Assembly: GCA_018881555.1 (NCBI GenBank)
Contig: JACAXG010000052.1
Span: forward strand, 4,030,001-4,094,000
DNA: 64,000 nucleotides
Source: Amblyornis subalaris
Taxonomy: Eukaryota; Chordata; Aves; Passeriformes; Ptilonorhynchidae
Direction: 5' to 3'
Shown one piece after another: positions 38,001 through 49,931 of this stretch. Each line of letters opens with the position of its first letter. The stretch's first letter is position 1. The notes beneath the pieces were generated by a model, which was not told where the DNA came from, did no database searches, and saw nothing but the letters and a program-made list of their open reading frames with translations. Made by a program: the position numbers and the translations under genes.

Positions 38001-41000
38001 GGATCACCATTCGTTTTTGTAACATACATTCTCAAAAATGCCTAATTTTTATTTTTTGTTCAGTGATCATAATAGTGATAATGGAAAAACATAATCTTTT
38101 CAATGTTTTCATAGCAGGGTAATTTCAAGAGTACAGTCTGATCCCCATCTGGAGTAGAAATAATTTAACATGTACTGAGCACTTTGTTGGAAAACAAAAC
38201 ACCATTCCTGACAGCCTGAAAAACCAATGCCTTTTTTTTCGTTAGACTTCAAGAAGTTATGAAATATTTAGTTCTGTATAACTGTGAAGACATCACCAGA
38301 AACTACATTCTTGAATGTTTTACAGCGTTTTGTGAGGATCCTATCTCCACCAAAGGAAATGGACTGCTCTTTAATTGTCTTTAATGGTAGATCCTCCTAT
38401 TGAAACACCTCCTCTCCTTGCAGAAGTAATGATGTAAGAGCGAGAGTCTTAAATAATTGATCACATGGAGAAAGCTGTTTGTTAGATGGTTAAAAGACTG
38501 TTAAGCTTGTCAACTGTAAGATAACAAAAAGACTACTATAAGTCTTTTTTTTAGGTGGTGTTGAGAAAATTAACACTTGGTTTTGGTTAAAGTCTGAAAC
38601 AGTTACAGTCAATCTCACTTGAAAAGCCTATTTTGAAAGTGCAAAGCAAATAATATATGCTTTTGTGTTGTATTCCAAGAATTGATTTGTGTAATCCAGT
38701 TTCATTATTTTAACAGACTGAAATCAATAGAAGTATTATCATCATACCTAATATATTCAGACATTATGACTCTATAGATCTTCTTGTATTACACAATATT
38801 ATATTTAAATTTGAATGTTAAGTGTTTATTCTGACCTACTTATGGTCTAATGCCCAATGTCAGCAGCTTCTGAACTTCAAATATCTCTGTCTACTGCACT
38901 GGCTTCACATTAATTTCTAGAGCTACACTGGAGCATACCATGTAACTTAATATAAGTTACAGGATAAGTATAATACNCAGGATAAATATTTATTATCTGA
39001 ATTAGCCTATCTGGTAGAATTTTCTTTTTTTTTCCGATATAATTCAGTAAGAAATTCAAACAACCTCAAAACAGTTAGCTTTAAAACTACAAGGTTGCTG
39101 AAAATTAAGTTTGAATATTAGTAAAAATATACTGATATTTCCAAAATATATTTCTTATATTTCTTTCAATTTCTTTTCCCAATATTCATTCTATTTAATA
39201 GTTAAGGATGAAGATGCAAATAATAATGATAAGAAAAATTAAGAAGTTACTCCTTAAAATGCATAAGATAGAGTGCAATTAATGCAAAAAGGATACAACA
39301 GGAGTAGCATATACTAAAACAAGCAAGATACATATTACATTGTTTTTCAAAAACACTTTGTATGTACATAGATACATAGTGTATTATTTAAAAAAAAAAA
39401 AAATCATGAAAAAACCCCAGGAATACTCATAGACCTTATATTTACCAGATTAGGTGCATACAAAATATTTCATGTTTTAGGAATTTGAGGACTGCAGCTA
39501 CAGTTCATGGCTTCACCTCTCACCCCAGGCAGAACTGCTTGTATTTGCCAACAGTGACCCGCAGAAGTAATAGTCATTTCTTTCTTCTCCAGGGCTGTTG
39601 AGGATAGTGTGTGCTGTTTAATGATATTTATTTGTTCAACGTTCCAAAATATATCTACAGATGATACCCTGGAAACTAGAACTAATATACTGAATTTTTA
39701 ATTGCTTCTTGTAACCATACTTTAACAATTTGAAATAGAAATAATTCTATATTGAATAAACTCTGCTTTAAAGCAGTACTGAGCCTGCCCTAAAGTCTGT
39801 GTTTGGCTACGAATGAAATTCTGAGAAAATGAGAAGATATCTGCATATTTCAATTAGGCAGTAGTATTTGAAAGAAGATACTCTTTGGGTGTCACTGTGT
39901 GGCATACAGTATTTGACCCTCTTGGAACAATTCATTTGAACAAATAAAATTACACAGTTTTGACTTAGGCTTAATTGCAAAGTTTCCGTAGTTGTCAGAT
40001 GTTATACATGAAGGTATTTTAGAGGAATCCATGCCAGGTGTGACTGAACCAATATAGCTGGAAAAATGCATCAACAGATGAAGAGAATGTTGACCACATC
40101 AGGCTTTCATTCATTAATTTATGCTAGATGGACCTTTGCATGAGAATTTTCCCCAATGTTATTACTTCTCTGTTTAAAACACACATTGATTTTCTCCTTC
40201 TGTGTGTGTACACTTTTGGATTAGAAACAAAGTTGAGAATATGCTTTTATGAAGTTCTCAACTCAAAATTAATGTAGAGACAAAGGATTAAGCATTTTCC
40301 TACTGTATCCGTGAACAGGTAACCTGTTGTAATAGTTCTCAAATGTACACCTATTTTTTCTTGTCTGTAGAGGATGGAAAGATTTTTAGATAATCATGTT
40401 GTTTCTTTTTCTTTTCAGGCCATTTAAAAAAAATCTGATGGCTTTATGGCACAATTAGATTTGAAGTATATTTTTTAATCCTTAATATCCTGTTTTTCAG
40501 AATACAACTTCCTTTACAGTCAACAAAAAAATAACTAGTCACATTTTACAAACATAAGGTAAAATCATCATATTCCTTCTTGTGATTGTCAGTGATTTAG
40601 GAAGAGCACATTTAACACTTAACTAGCTCAGGTAGCAGCAGAAGGATGGAGATTTTTTAAACTTAATTTTAATAAAGCCTTAAGTAGCTTTCAGGGAATC
40701 AAGATTTTTTGACAGATCATCAGAAATTGAGAAGTGTTTTGATCTTTTTTTCTTTTTAAATTGCTAAAGTATTGATTTTATGCCCTTCCTGCTCCAGAAT
40801 TTGAATTGACCATATGCTAACTTAAATTTCAAGTTGGTAAAAAAACTTGTGTCTGTTAATTTGGTGGTTTTAAGAAAAAACACTACAGCTAAACTAATAA
40901 AAATATTTATTTCCTATTCTTTCCTGGGCTCAAAAGTGTTTTGTGACCTTTTAAGGTGTATGGTGAAATTGAAAGCAGTGTTTCACTTTCACAGTTCCTT

Positions 41001-42005
41001 TGTGGATTTTTATCCGTGTACACTTTACACTTAACTGCTGCCCTTACTTCTTAGGCAAATTTAGCTTACATTTTATGGACTTTATAGATTTAGAACAAGG
41101 ACTGATAACAATATTAATACATGCTTGGCACTTTCTTTACTTTTAAAGCTTTGTATAACTCTTGACTGATTTGTATTGATAATCCTTCTGTAGAGTAAGG
41201 AAGTGTTATCTCCATCTAATAGGTAGAGGGGAATAAAATGAAAATGTGGATGACATCTGATACCTTCTGGTAATATCAGGATTAAAATTCAAAAGCCTCT
41301 AATTTCTTCTTCTGATGGTATTTGTAACTAAAAGAGTGAATCATTCAGATTTTATTCAGCTACTTTCTGTCAGTGTCTCTTCCGATTCTTCTTGCTACCA
41401 AGTAAGGATTTCTGTAGAAGGGATGCTTGGCACATGTGGTTAAGCAGAGGTCTTGTAGGTGTGGGGTTATGATCTTTTTGGATTTAATTTGCAACTAACT
41501 GAAGATAAATTATAAGAAAATGACAAACAGGAGACTCAGGCCATCAGCTGTCTAACCAAGCGACTGACCTAGGGGCATTTCTAAAGCTGCCGAAATAACT
41601 GTTCATAGAATCTGTCAAAAAGCACAGTTCTACTGTGCTTCTACTACTTCTACTACTGGAAGAAATATCTTCCATAATTTTGCATCTGGGCATTTTATAT
41701 GAACACAGAGGATGACAAAGTTAATACATGGTGAAGTGTATTTTGTTAATGGCATTCTGCAGATATAATTGCTTCTGTAAACACTTGTGTGAAACACTCA
41801 GTGTTACTGAAGGACTGATTTGGGCAGAGACAGCACAAAGGTAGGAGCTTTGAATTGGACTAAAGTTTATTTTTTTGTTTATATGGTAGCTTGAAATAAA
41901 AACGTTCATTAAAATATCTCTTTTAAAAAATTCTAAGATAGAGGAGAGCTGATGCTGTGATTGGAGGCGAAAAATGCTTGATCCTCTTGATAAAGTTGAT
42001 ATCTC

Positions 42006-42600
42006 GTAGAATCATAAAATGGTTTGTGTTGAAGGTGACCTTAGGGATCGTCTAGTTCCAGCCTCTCCACCGTGGACAGGGACACCTCCCACTAGACCAG
42101 GTTGCTCAGAGCCCAATCCATCCTGGCCTTCAACACTTCCAGGGGTGGGACATGCACAGCTTCTCTGGGCAATCTGTTCCTCTCAGTTAAGAATTTCTTC
42201 CTAATAACTAATCTAAATCTACCCTCTTTGGTTTAATGCCGTTAACCCCTGTCCTATCACTACATGCCCATGTAAAAAGTCCCTCTCCAGCTTTCCTGTA
42301 GCCCCTTTAGGTACTGGAAGGTGCTGTAAGGTCTTCCTGGAGTCTTCTTCAGGCTGAACAGCTCCAAGTCTCTCAGCCCCTCTTCACAGGAGAGGTGCTC
42401 CAGCCCTCTGATTGTCTTCATGACCCTCCTCTGAACTTGGTCCAGCAGATCCATGTCCTTCTTATGTTGTGGGCCCCAGTTGAACACAGTGCTCCAGCTG
42501 AGGTCTCACAAGAACACAGTAGAGGGAGGGAATCACTTCCCTTGACCTGCTGGCCATGCTTTGTTTGATGCAGTGCAGGATACAATTGGATTTTTGACGT
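42006..42600 (-). mobile_element. CR1 LINE fragment including end of ORF2 and 3' UTR
   Basis: This is the longest transposon copy in the window. Read on the minus strand, it ends TTTTATGATTCTACGAG, a degenerate CR1 tail. Before that come the conserved 3' UTR and coding sequence for the C-terminal part of the CR1 reverse-transcriptase protein. The + strand shows GGTCTCACAAGAACACAGTAGAGGGAGGGAATCACTTCCCTTGACCTGCTGGCCATGC, diagnostic of antisense CR1. It is 5'-truncated near 42600 and antisense to DACH1. Frame damage makes it inactive. Confidence 0.93.
42260..42487 (-). pseudogene. CR1 ORF2 C-terminal remnant, frame-damaged
   Basis: The open frame on the minus strand encodes WGPQHKKDMDLLDQVQRR, then IRGLEHLSCEEGLRDLELFSL and FQYLKG. 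These are recognisable pieces of the CR1 endonuclease/reverse-transcriptase protein downstream of the polymerase domain. Between LFSL and FQYLKG the reading departs from the family pattern, consistent with compensating small indels, and the frame ends soon after. No catalytic domain remains, so it is a dead fragment inside the CR1 copy. Confidence 0.85.
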
Positions 42601-45039
42601 TCTTTTAGTTTGGTGAGGAATGTCTACTGTTCATTCAGGAGATTGAAAGTATGAATCCATCCAAAATTCCTGTATATCATCAACATTTTAGGAGGCAATC
42701 TTTTTTCCATGCACTGGAGCCATTTATAACTAATTTTGTATTTCATGCTCTTTGATATGAGGAATATCAATCACTTATGCTTGAATGGTAGCAGTTTCCG
42801 GCCAAAGTAGAACATTTCACTAATATTCACTGAAGTTTTCCTGCAATGTAAGCTTTCTTAGAAAAAAAACATGAGAATGGAAAAAAAACTACTTGCAAAT
42901 ATTTTTCTTCAAATACATGGTCAGTTAAGACAACACTATACTGCCACTTTTGAAATGCGTTTGCTGTAGTTGAGAAGGGCAGGATGTCAAACAGCAAAGA
43001 AAGAAAAATATAAATACAAGTGCGTTTATACACAAAGATTTGATCACGGTAATACATGGTGCATATATGAATGTCTCCGTAGATGATATGCCATCCTTAT
43101 TAAATATTGTTGCTGGAAGGACAGAATCATGTTGATTCATCTGCCTTTATTACATGAAACCTCACTGTATACATATGTAGATATACATATAAATATGGTT
43201 AGTATGCAGCTTAGATAAAACACAATTCTCCTGTGGCCTGTTATTGCCATAGAAAATCTGTTTTGATAGCTGGAAGAATTACCCTTTTTCAAGCTTGGCA
43301 AAGAAATATAGCATGTGACTAATACAACCAATTAGAGAAGAGAGCAAACAAAGAGAATGCTAGAAATGTCTCATAAACTTCTTAAGCCACTCGCAGAAAA
43401 AAATTTCCTTAATGTTATGGGCTGTTATTACATCACAAAATTAAATCTAACAATAGATCTGCATCCTTCCAAAAGCAATTCCTGTGTTTTAACTTGTCCT
43501 AAGTAGTGATTAAGAATTCCATTTTAAAGAAACTCAGCAATTTAATAAAAGGAATTGCACCAAATCCAGTCATTTTCTTTCCTCTAAATTTTATGCGTGC
43601 TATACACATGTTTTCAGAGTAAATATATTCTTCACTTTGGAAAATGGCCACCAGCTCTTTGGGCTATGCAGTGACAAATATTGATTATAATCAACATTTT
43701 ATACTTGCAATCTTATTAGTTATTTGTATGTCTTCCAAAGTGACTGCGAGTCAACATTAGTATCAAATTACTAGAATGATGTTCTGATTTCTAAGATAAA
43801 GTAACAATAATGATCCCGTTCGATTTTTTTTCAAATTATTCATACTAAAAATTTTAGTCTAGAAGTTATTATGTCGAAGACTAGTAATATCTAGAAAATA
43901 CCAAAGAAATACATGTACACTATGCATACAGTCTGCATACAGACTATGCGTATTTTTTATTGAAAAATAAATTCAGTTGGAGTGCTGATACTTTCATTGT
44001 TACATATTGAGGTTGCATCTTGTAGTTGATTAAAGTTAGATTACTTGTGGTGGGGATAAAAATAGTGAGTTATTACCCAGATACTAATTAAATTTTTGCC
44101 AGTTATTTCTATTACTCACTCTGTGCTAAATGTGCAGTCCATCTTGCCAGTCTGAATGTCAGATAAGTCTAAAACTTGGAATTTAGCAATGATCAGAAAG
44201 AAGGTCATGGGCTCCCTCACCCAGAGGGATGAGAAATTAGAAAGCACACATCCCGTCTCATACTTGTTCGAACGTTGAGAAAGTGGAAGAAATTGATTTC
44301 CAGCAACAGATAGATTTGTGAAAATCCAAATCTGTTTATATAATTTTCATTAGTGGCTGAAGAAAAGATTAATTAAATTATCTGCTGCAAATTATAATCT
44401 AGCTCTCCCTACAAAATGGGGAATCTGTGAAATAACTGTTGTCATCGTATTTTGTCTTTGGTGGATGCTGTCAAGTTGAGAGGATCATGGTAACATAAAA
44501 CTTTTATCTTTCACAAACTATTGTTAGCAATGAACATACAATGTGTCATTTGCATAGCAGATCATGAGTAGTTCTCAGATTTCTGCCAAAGAGAATGTTG
44601 GGGCTCTCTTATGCTTGCATATTTGATGACCTTTGAATATTTATTTGTAATGAGTTAGACAGTGGTACCAATCAGTTATTAGCTTCAAAGATTATGCCCT
44701 TTGGAAGCAATACATATGATCATGTATATAAATCTGAATTTACAAATGTCTGCAAGTCTACATAATACAGAACTGCAATTATGCCAATATGATAGGAACT
44801 GTAGAAAAGCTGCTGCCTGTTTGTTTTTGTATTACAACCAAGTACACTAGTTATTTATGTGTTGTAAATACCATGCTTTCCCTTTAACATCATTAACAGT
44901 CTTCAGATGTTTAGTTTTTGTATAGCAGGCAATTCTGAGATACAAAACAGAAGTATTCATTTGAATGAAGTTCAGTATTCATTGAACACTCTTTGGGTGC
45001 AAGAGAAGTCCCTCGATTGGGGGTAATAATTTGGCCTTA

Positions 45040-45245
45040 GAATCAAATAACTGTAGAGTTATGAGGTTGGAAAAGACCTCCAAGATTATCAAGTCCAACC
45101 TTTGACCAAACACTGCCATGCCCGTTAACTGCATAGAAAAATGCTCACTTTTTTGAAAACTTCCAGGAATGGTGACTCCACAACTTTCCTGGGGAGCCTG
45201 TCCCAATGCTTAACCATTCTTTCAGTGAACAAAATTGTCCTAATA
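45040..45245 (-). mobile_element. CR1 LINE 3' fragment
   Basis: The + strand reads TAGAGTTATGAGGTTGGAAAAGACCTCCAAGATTATCAAGTCCAACC, then CAAACACTGCCATGCCC, CCAGGAATGGTGACTCCACAACTTTCCTGGGGAGCCTGT and TCTTTCAGTGAAC. These are ordered matches to the antisense CR1 3' region. It is 5'-truncated and antisense to DACH1. Short reading frames on both strands here derive from the repeat. Confidence 0.9.
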
Positions 45246-45639
45246 TCCATGCTTTGGTAAAGTGCTGGGAGAAGTGCTCATCATGCCACTCTTGTGCCAT
45301 AGTTTGTACTGGAAAGAGATACTGTGTCTTCAAATGGATGAGGCCACCACAATGCATTGGTCAGCACTCGGGGTGCTGCTGCCTGGGGGATTTAGTGTTC
45401 TGTTACCTTGTGCAACAAGGAGAGCATGAAAGTGAGAGAGGGCTGTCTGTGACAATTGACTGCCTTTTCATCTGAAAAAAGGACTACACAATGTTACCTG
45501 TAAGTCATTATCAGACCTACTTTGTACAGTATCACAGTTCTGCATCACAGTACAAACTCTGCTATCACTGTGCTGTAACAGTACATTTAGCCCCATGCCT
45601 TGCCTCTGGCACAGAGTAATGCATAATGGATCTGACGAA

Positions 45640-45680
45640 ACTTAAAAAAGAAAAAGAAAAAAAAAGAGAGGGGAAAAAAG
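45640..45680. repeat. A-rich low-complexity tract
   Basis: A runs are interrupted by single G residues, followed by GAGAGGGGAAAAAAGAG. No period or adjacent retrocopy is evident. Confidence 0.8.
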
Positions 45681-48600
45681 AGCCCCAAAGCCACAGTGCA
45701 GCTCTTGAAGTTACAACTCTTCTACTGAATAAAGGAATGAAGAAGGAGAGAGGACTCTCCTGACCCTTACAGGTGAATTCTTTACATTCAGAAATGTGAA
45801 AATTCTCTTACTGTACTTGCTGTGTTAAAGCAAGGGTATGCATGTCTTGAAATAACTGTATGTATGTCTTTAAATAACCACTGGATTTCTGGGACTTTTT
45901 TCTAGTGTTATATTGGCTTCTGTCATTCTAATGCTTGGTGCAACTGCTTTGCACCCTGCAAATACAGAGAGGTAATCAGGATACTCTAATCGAATTTGTG
46001 AATGTATATTGTATTATAAAGGTTTCTTTTCTGGGGCAAGGGGATGGGAAAAAATATCTACTTTAAAACTAAATACGACAAAACAGGATCAAAATTTTCT
46101 TTAAATATATTTGAGGGTTTTTTGTATGTGTAGCATATTTTTACTCCATTAATGAATAATCCTATGGAAACTTTATTTAAAGTATGTTGAAATAGTAGTT
46201 TATATTTTAGAGGTTTACTGAAGGTCTAATCAGCAATTGTAATAATATTTCATGTTAGTTAGGGAAGGTGATTGTTTGCAGCTAAAGCCCTGAATTCCTT
46301 GCCTTCTCTTTACATGAGTCGGAATAATGCTGTTTTCACTTCCTGGGGATGGCAGGAGCCTGAAGAAAGTCTGTAGCTGACTGTTCTTGTGCACTGGAAG
46401 TGAGAATCTAATCATTCTTTCTTTGGGCAAAAATGTTGGTTTAGGACCAAAGCCATAAAGGCCACAAAGGCTTTGATAACATGTCGAGCAAATATTAGTG
46501 GACCATTTCTTCAGTATGTGGACCCAGTGCAGAGAACAGGTCCCTCTGTGGGCACATCCATCCCACCAGAAGGCTATAAAAGCTAAAATTGTGCCATTGT
46601 GGTCACCAGCTAAAATCTCATTTTATTCTGAACTTGTTCTGGTGCCACAAATGCTTATGCACATGGATAAGTTAGATTTCACTCACGTGATTAGGCATAT
46701 GGACTACAGTGGGTCTATGGGAAAGAATTTAGCAGTTCTGTTTGCAAGGCTGAACTCAGAAGTTGTAGGGATACATACTTCCACAGGGCCATCAGACTGC
46801 CTTAACACTGTTTAGATATTAGTTTAATCAAAGAACTGTGTGCCATTACCCCAGGATCTGTGTCAAGCTGTGGATTAGGTTTATAAAAAAAAAACTACAA
46901 AAGCTCCTGCTGGTTGAAAGATTATGAGTATTTAGCTACATTACTGCTGTTACAGGCATGAACATGTCTTTTCAGTATTTTTGAATTGTAGCACTGTTAC
47001 AATTCATTAGTTGTGTCCATCTAGTTATAAATTAGACTAAAGTTAAAGGCTAAGGTTTTTTTAAATACTACTGGTGTTCTTATTGTTTTTGACTCTATAA
47101 CTTAAACTGTAGGACACTTCTCTAAACTGGTCCCAAAGAATATGTCAATAAAAGACATTGTAGTTAGTAAAATCTAAGAATATTAAATGAAGAAAATTCA
47201 CAGAGCACAAATAACCACCACTAACTGTCATTATGTTACACCTTTTAATTTCTGCTAACAGCGAGAATAGTATTGTGAGAACATGAGATAATACACACAA
47301 AAAGAAGAAAAGAACTTCTGTTTGCAAAAAATGCAGGGAAGTTGTTCCCATAATAAGTCATTCTATTAAACAAGAGCCATTATTGCACTCTAGCAATGAA
47401 AATGTAAAACAGAAAGTCTTTTAGGAACCAATGACCATTGTTAGCATAATATATTGTTAGCATATATATTTTGCCTTCCCACATATCTTTTTTTCTTTCT
47501 TTTTTTCTTTTTTGGAACTGCATGCTATTAAAGAATGCAGAAAACCCTTAAAGAAATTGTGGATCAGGATTTGACACTTAAGGAAAAGTATTTTTTTATG
47601 CTGTTCAAAGCTGACCTCTGCTTCTAAAAGGCTTGATCTGCACTTTTTCATCTGTTTAGAAGCATACATTTTTGGTTAAGAAATTGAAGACAATCGCTTT
47701 GTCTTTTTCCTAAGCTGAGGAGGTTGAGATAAAAAAGAATGCCTGCTTTAAAAGTCACACATGGCTGTAATTTAAGATTTTTTTTACCTCATTGTCCATA
47801 ACAGTTGAAAGAAACCTTCAATGAAAGTTTATTAACTAGGCCAATGCCTGAGGCAATAAAGGTTCATTTATTACCAGTTTCTTGGCTGTTTTTCTTCTTC
47901 TATTTTTCCGTTAAACTCATAGCGTAAGATAATACTTCACAAAATTAAACCTTTGACCTTCTGTGGAGTTAAGTCGCCTTTGATTAGATAAAGTAACAAT
48001 TTATGGTCCAGCATGAGGTTGCACATGAAATGAATAATGCAACAGAGTGAATGAGACCTGGGAATCTATTGCTTTTGAAAAGATGACTGTTGTTTAAGAA
48101 AGAATGTTCTCTCTTAATTGTATTGTATTGTTGCTGTGTGCATTCCGGTAGGATTTTAAACTGTTGCTGAAAACTGCACTATAGCCATGCAGTTATGCAA
48201 CATACATAGTTTAATTCTGTCACAGTTACACCAAGCCAATAATAAATTCCTAGATTACAAAACCCCATTAAGCTGTAACAGTCAGTAATTTGTTGTGGTG
48301 TTTGAAATGCGCTTTGTGGTTTCACTTTTTACTCTTCAGTGCAAAGGAATAAATTCACTAGAAAGAATAACATCATGGAACATAAGTCAATCAGTTCCAT
48401 AAACAGCAAATATTAGTGATAAAATAATTCCATTTACACATTTTTTGGAGCATCACTGAACCTGCTAGTAGATCTATTATAAAAAATACAGTCTTTATAA
48501 AACAAGAGGACACTGCTGCTTTCTACGTCAATGTTTTATCTCTGCAACTGTGTATTAATTGTGGAGGCATATTTTAAGTAGAAAGATTTCTGGGTTTGAG

Positions 48601-48865
48601 GATTGCTGTGAAAGTTTAGCTCTCTTGCTTGTTAATCTTAAATGCAATACCCAGGCCACAAAATTCATATTTCAAGTTAGGAGTAGTTACAGGAAAAAGG
48701 TCTGATTAGACTGATGAACAACAGATGGTTTGAAATTCACATACACTGGTTTTCTCCCAGTGCAAGACTGTCAGTTTCATTTTAGTTGCACCAGTCTAAA
48801 TCACGGATGATTTTTTTCTAAGTATTCCTTCTTTAACAATATTTAAAGTACAGTTAGTTATTTTA

Positions 48866-48896
48866 CTCTCTCTCTTTTTTTTTTTTTTTTTTTTTT
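48866..48896. repeat. (CT)n followed by a long poly-T run
   Basis: CTCTCTCT precedes an uninterrupted run of about 22 T residues. A polypyrimidine tract of this kind followed by no AG is not a splice acceptor. It may be an old poly(A) tail on the minus strand, but no retrocopy is recognisable beside it. Confidence 0.85.
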
Positions 48897-49908
48897 GTAT
48901 GACACCTTTAATAATAGCCCTTTAAAATGATTAAAAAATTGTCTGGATGAGCACTTTATACTGAACCACTCTAGTTGATCAGAAAAATCCAGCTAGGGGG
49001 ACCAGACAAGAATTTTTTTGATTATCCCAAAATAACAGGTAATGAAATGTTTAGGGTATACCAGGCTTGTTGTATTGGATCAATCCAAACAGCTTAACAG
49101 AAATAAGGCTTCTGGATAACAGTGAGATTCCAGACCTACAGTATACATAAAGAATTCTACTAGCGTAACTCAGTATATTTTAGCAGAACATTATGATGTA
49201 GTCTGAAGTTCTCCTTTCTGGAATCCAGTCTATGTAATCAGACCTCTGTCCTCCTGCAGATTGCTTTCCCCTTCTTGTTTTATGTATCACACTATATAAA
49301 ACACCCATTAGATCAGAGACTAAGGTTAGGATCCTATTTCATTTGAAATAACTAGGCAGCAGTGTAATAAGCTACCAAAAACTGGTACCTGAGCTGCTGA
49401 AACCCATGAAACGAGTGCAATAACCTACAGTGATCGGGGTCAAGTTCTAGGAGGTAACCCTACCTTTCTTTCTCAGGCAGAGTTTTTCAGATTTTAGTCA
49501 GAATTTTGCGAAAGTAAGAACCACAATATGAAATCTGGTATTAAGGCGAGAAAAGACATGAATTCTTTTCAAGTCAGTACCATTGAAACAAAAGGAAAGG
49601 TTTTGTTTCCTTTAAGGAAACAAATAAGAAAAAGGATTAAGCATTAATATGAAATAATGAAAAAGTTCTTTCAGAATTGGGATGAGATTTGGACCTCCTC
49701 CCATGCAGTGAGTAAAGCATTTCTACAGAATGAAGTTTCCAGCAAATTAATGAAATTAAACGTAACACACTGCTGACAGTTGTATTTTGGTTTTCTGCCT
49801 GTTCTGTGATGACAAAAGTAAGATTTCTTGAAAATGTTGCTGAAGTCCTGAAGAATGAGGTTGTGAAAATATGTATATGTTACTGAATTTTGTAAGTACC
49901 CATAAATG

Positions 49909-49931
49909 CATATATATATATATATATATAT
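49909..49931. repeat. (AT)n dinucleotide repeat
   Basis: This is an uninterrupted AT dinucleotide run followed by a degenerate GGTATATATA. The sequence is self-complementary and able to extrude a cruciform. It is intronic, without visible function. Confidence 0.9.

Noticed and set aside
46498..46815. 105-codon + strand frame
   Set aside because: It overlaps a stretch that looks like an old interspersed repeat. No recognisable domain.
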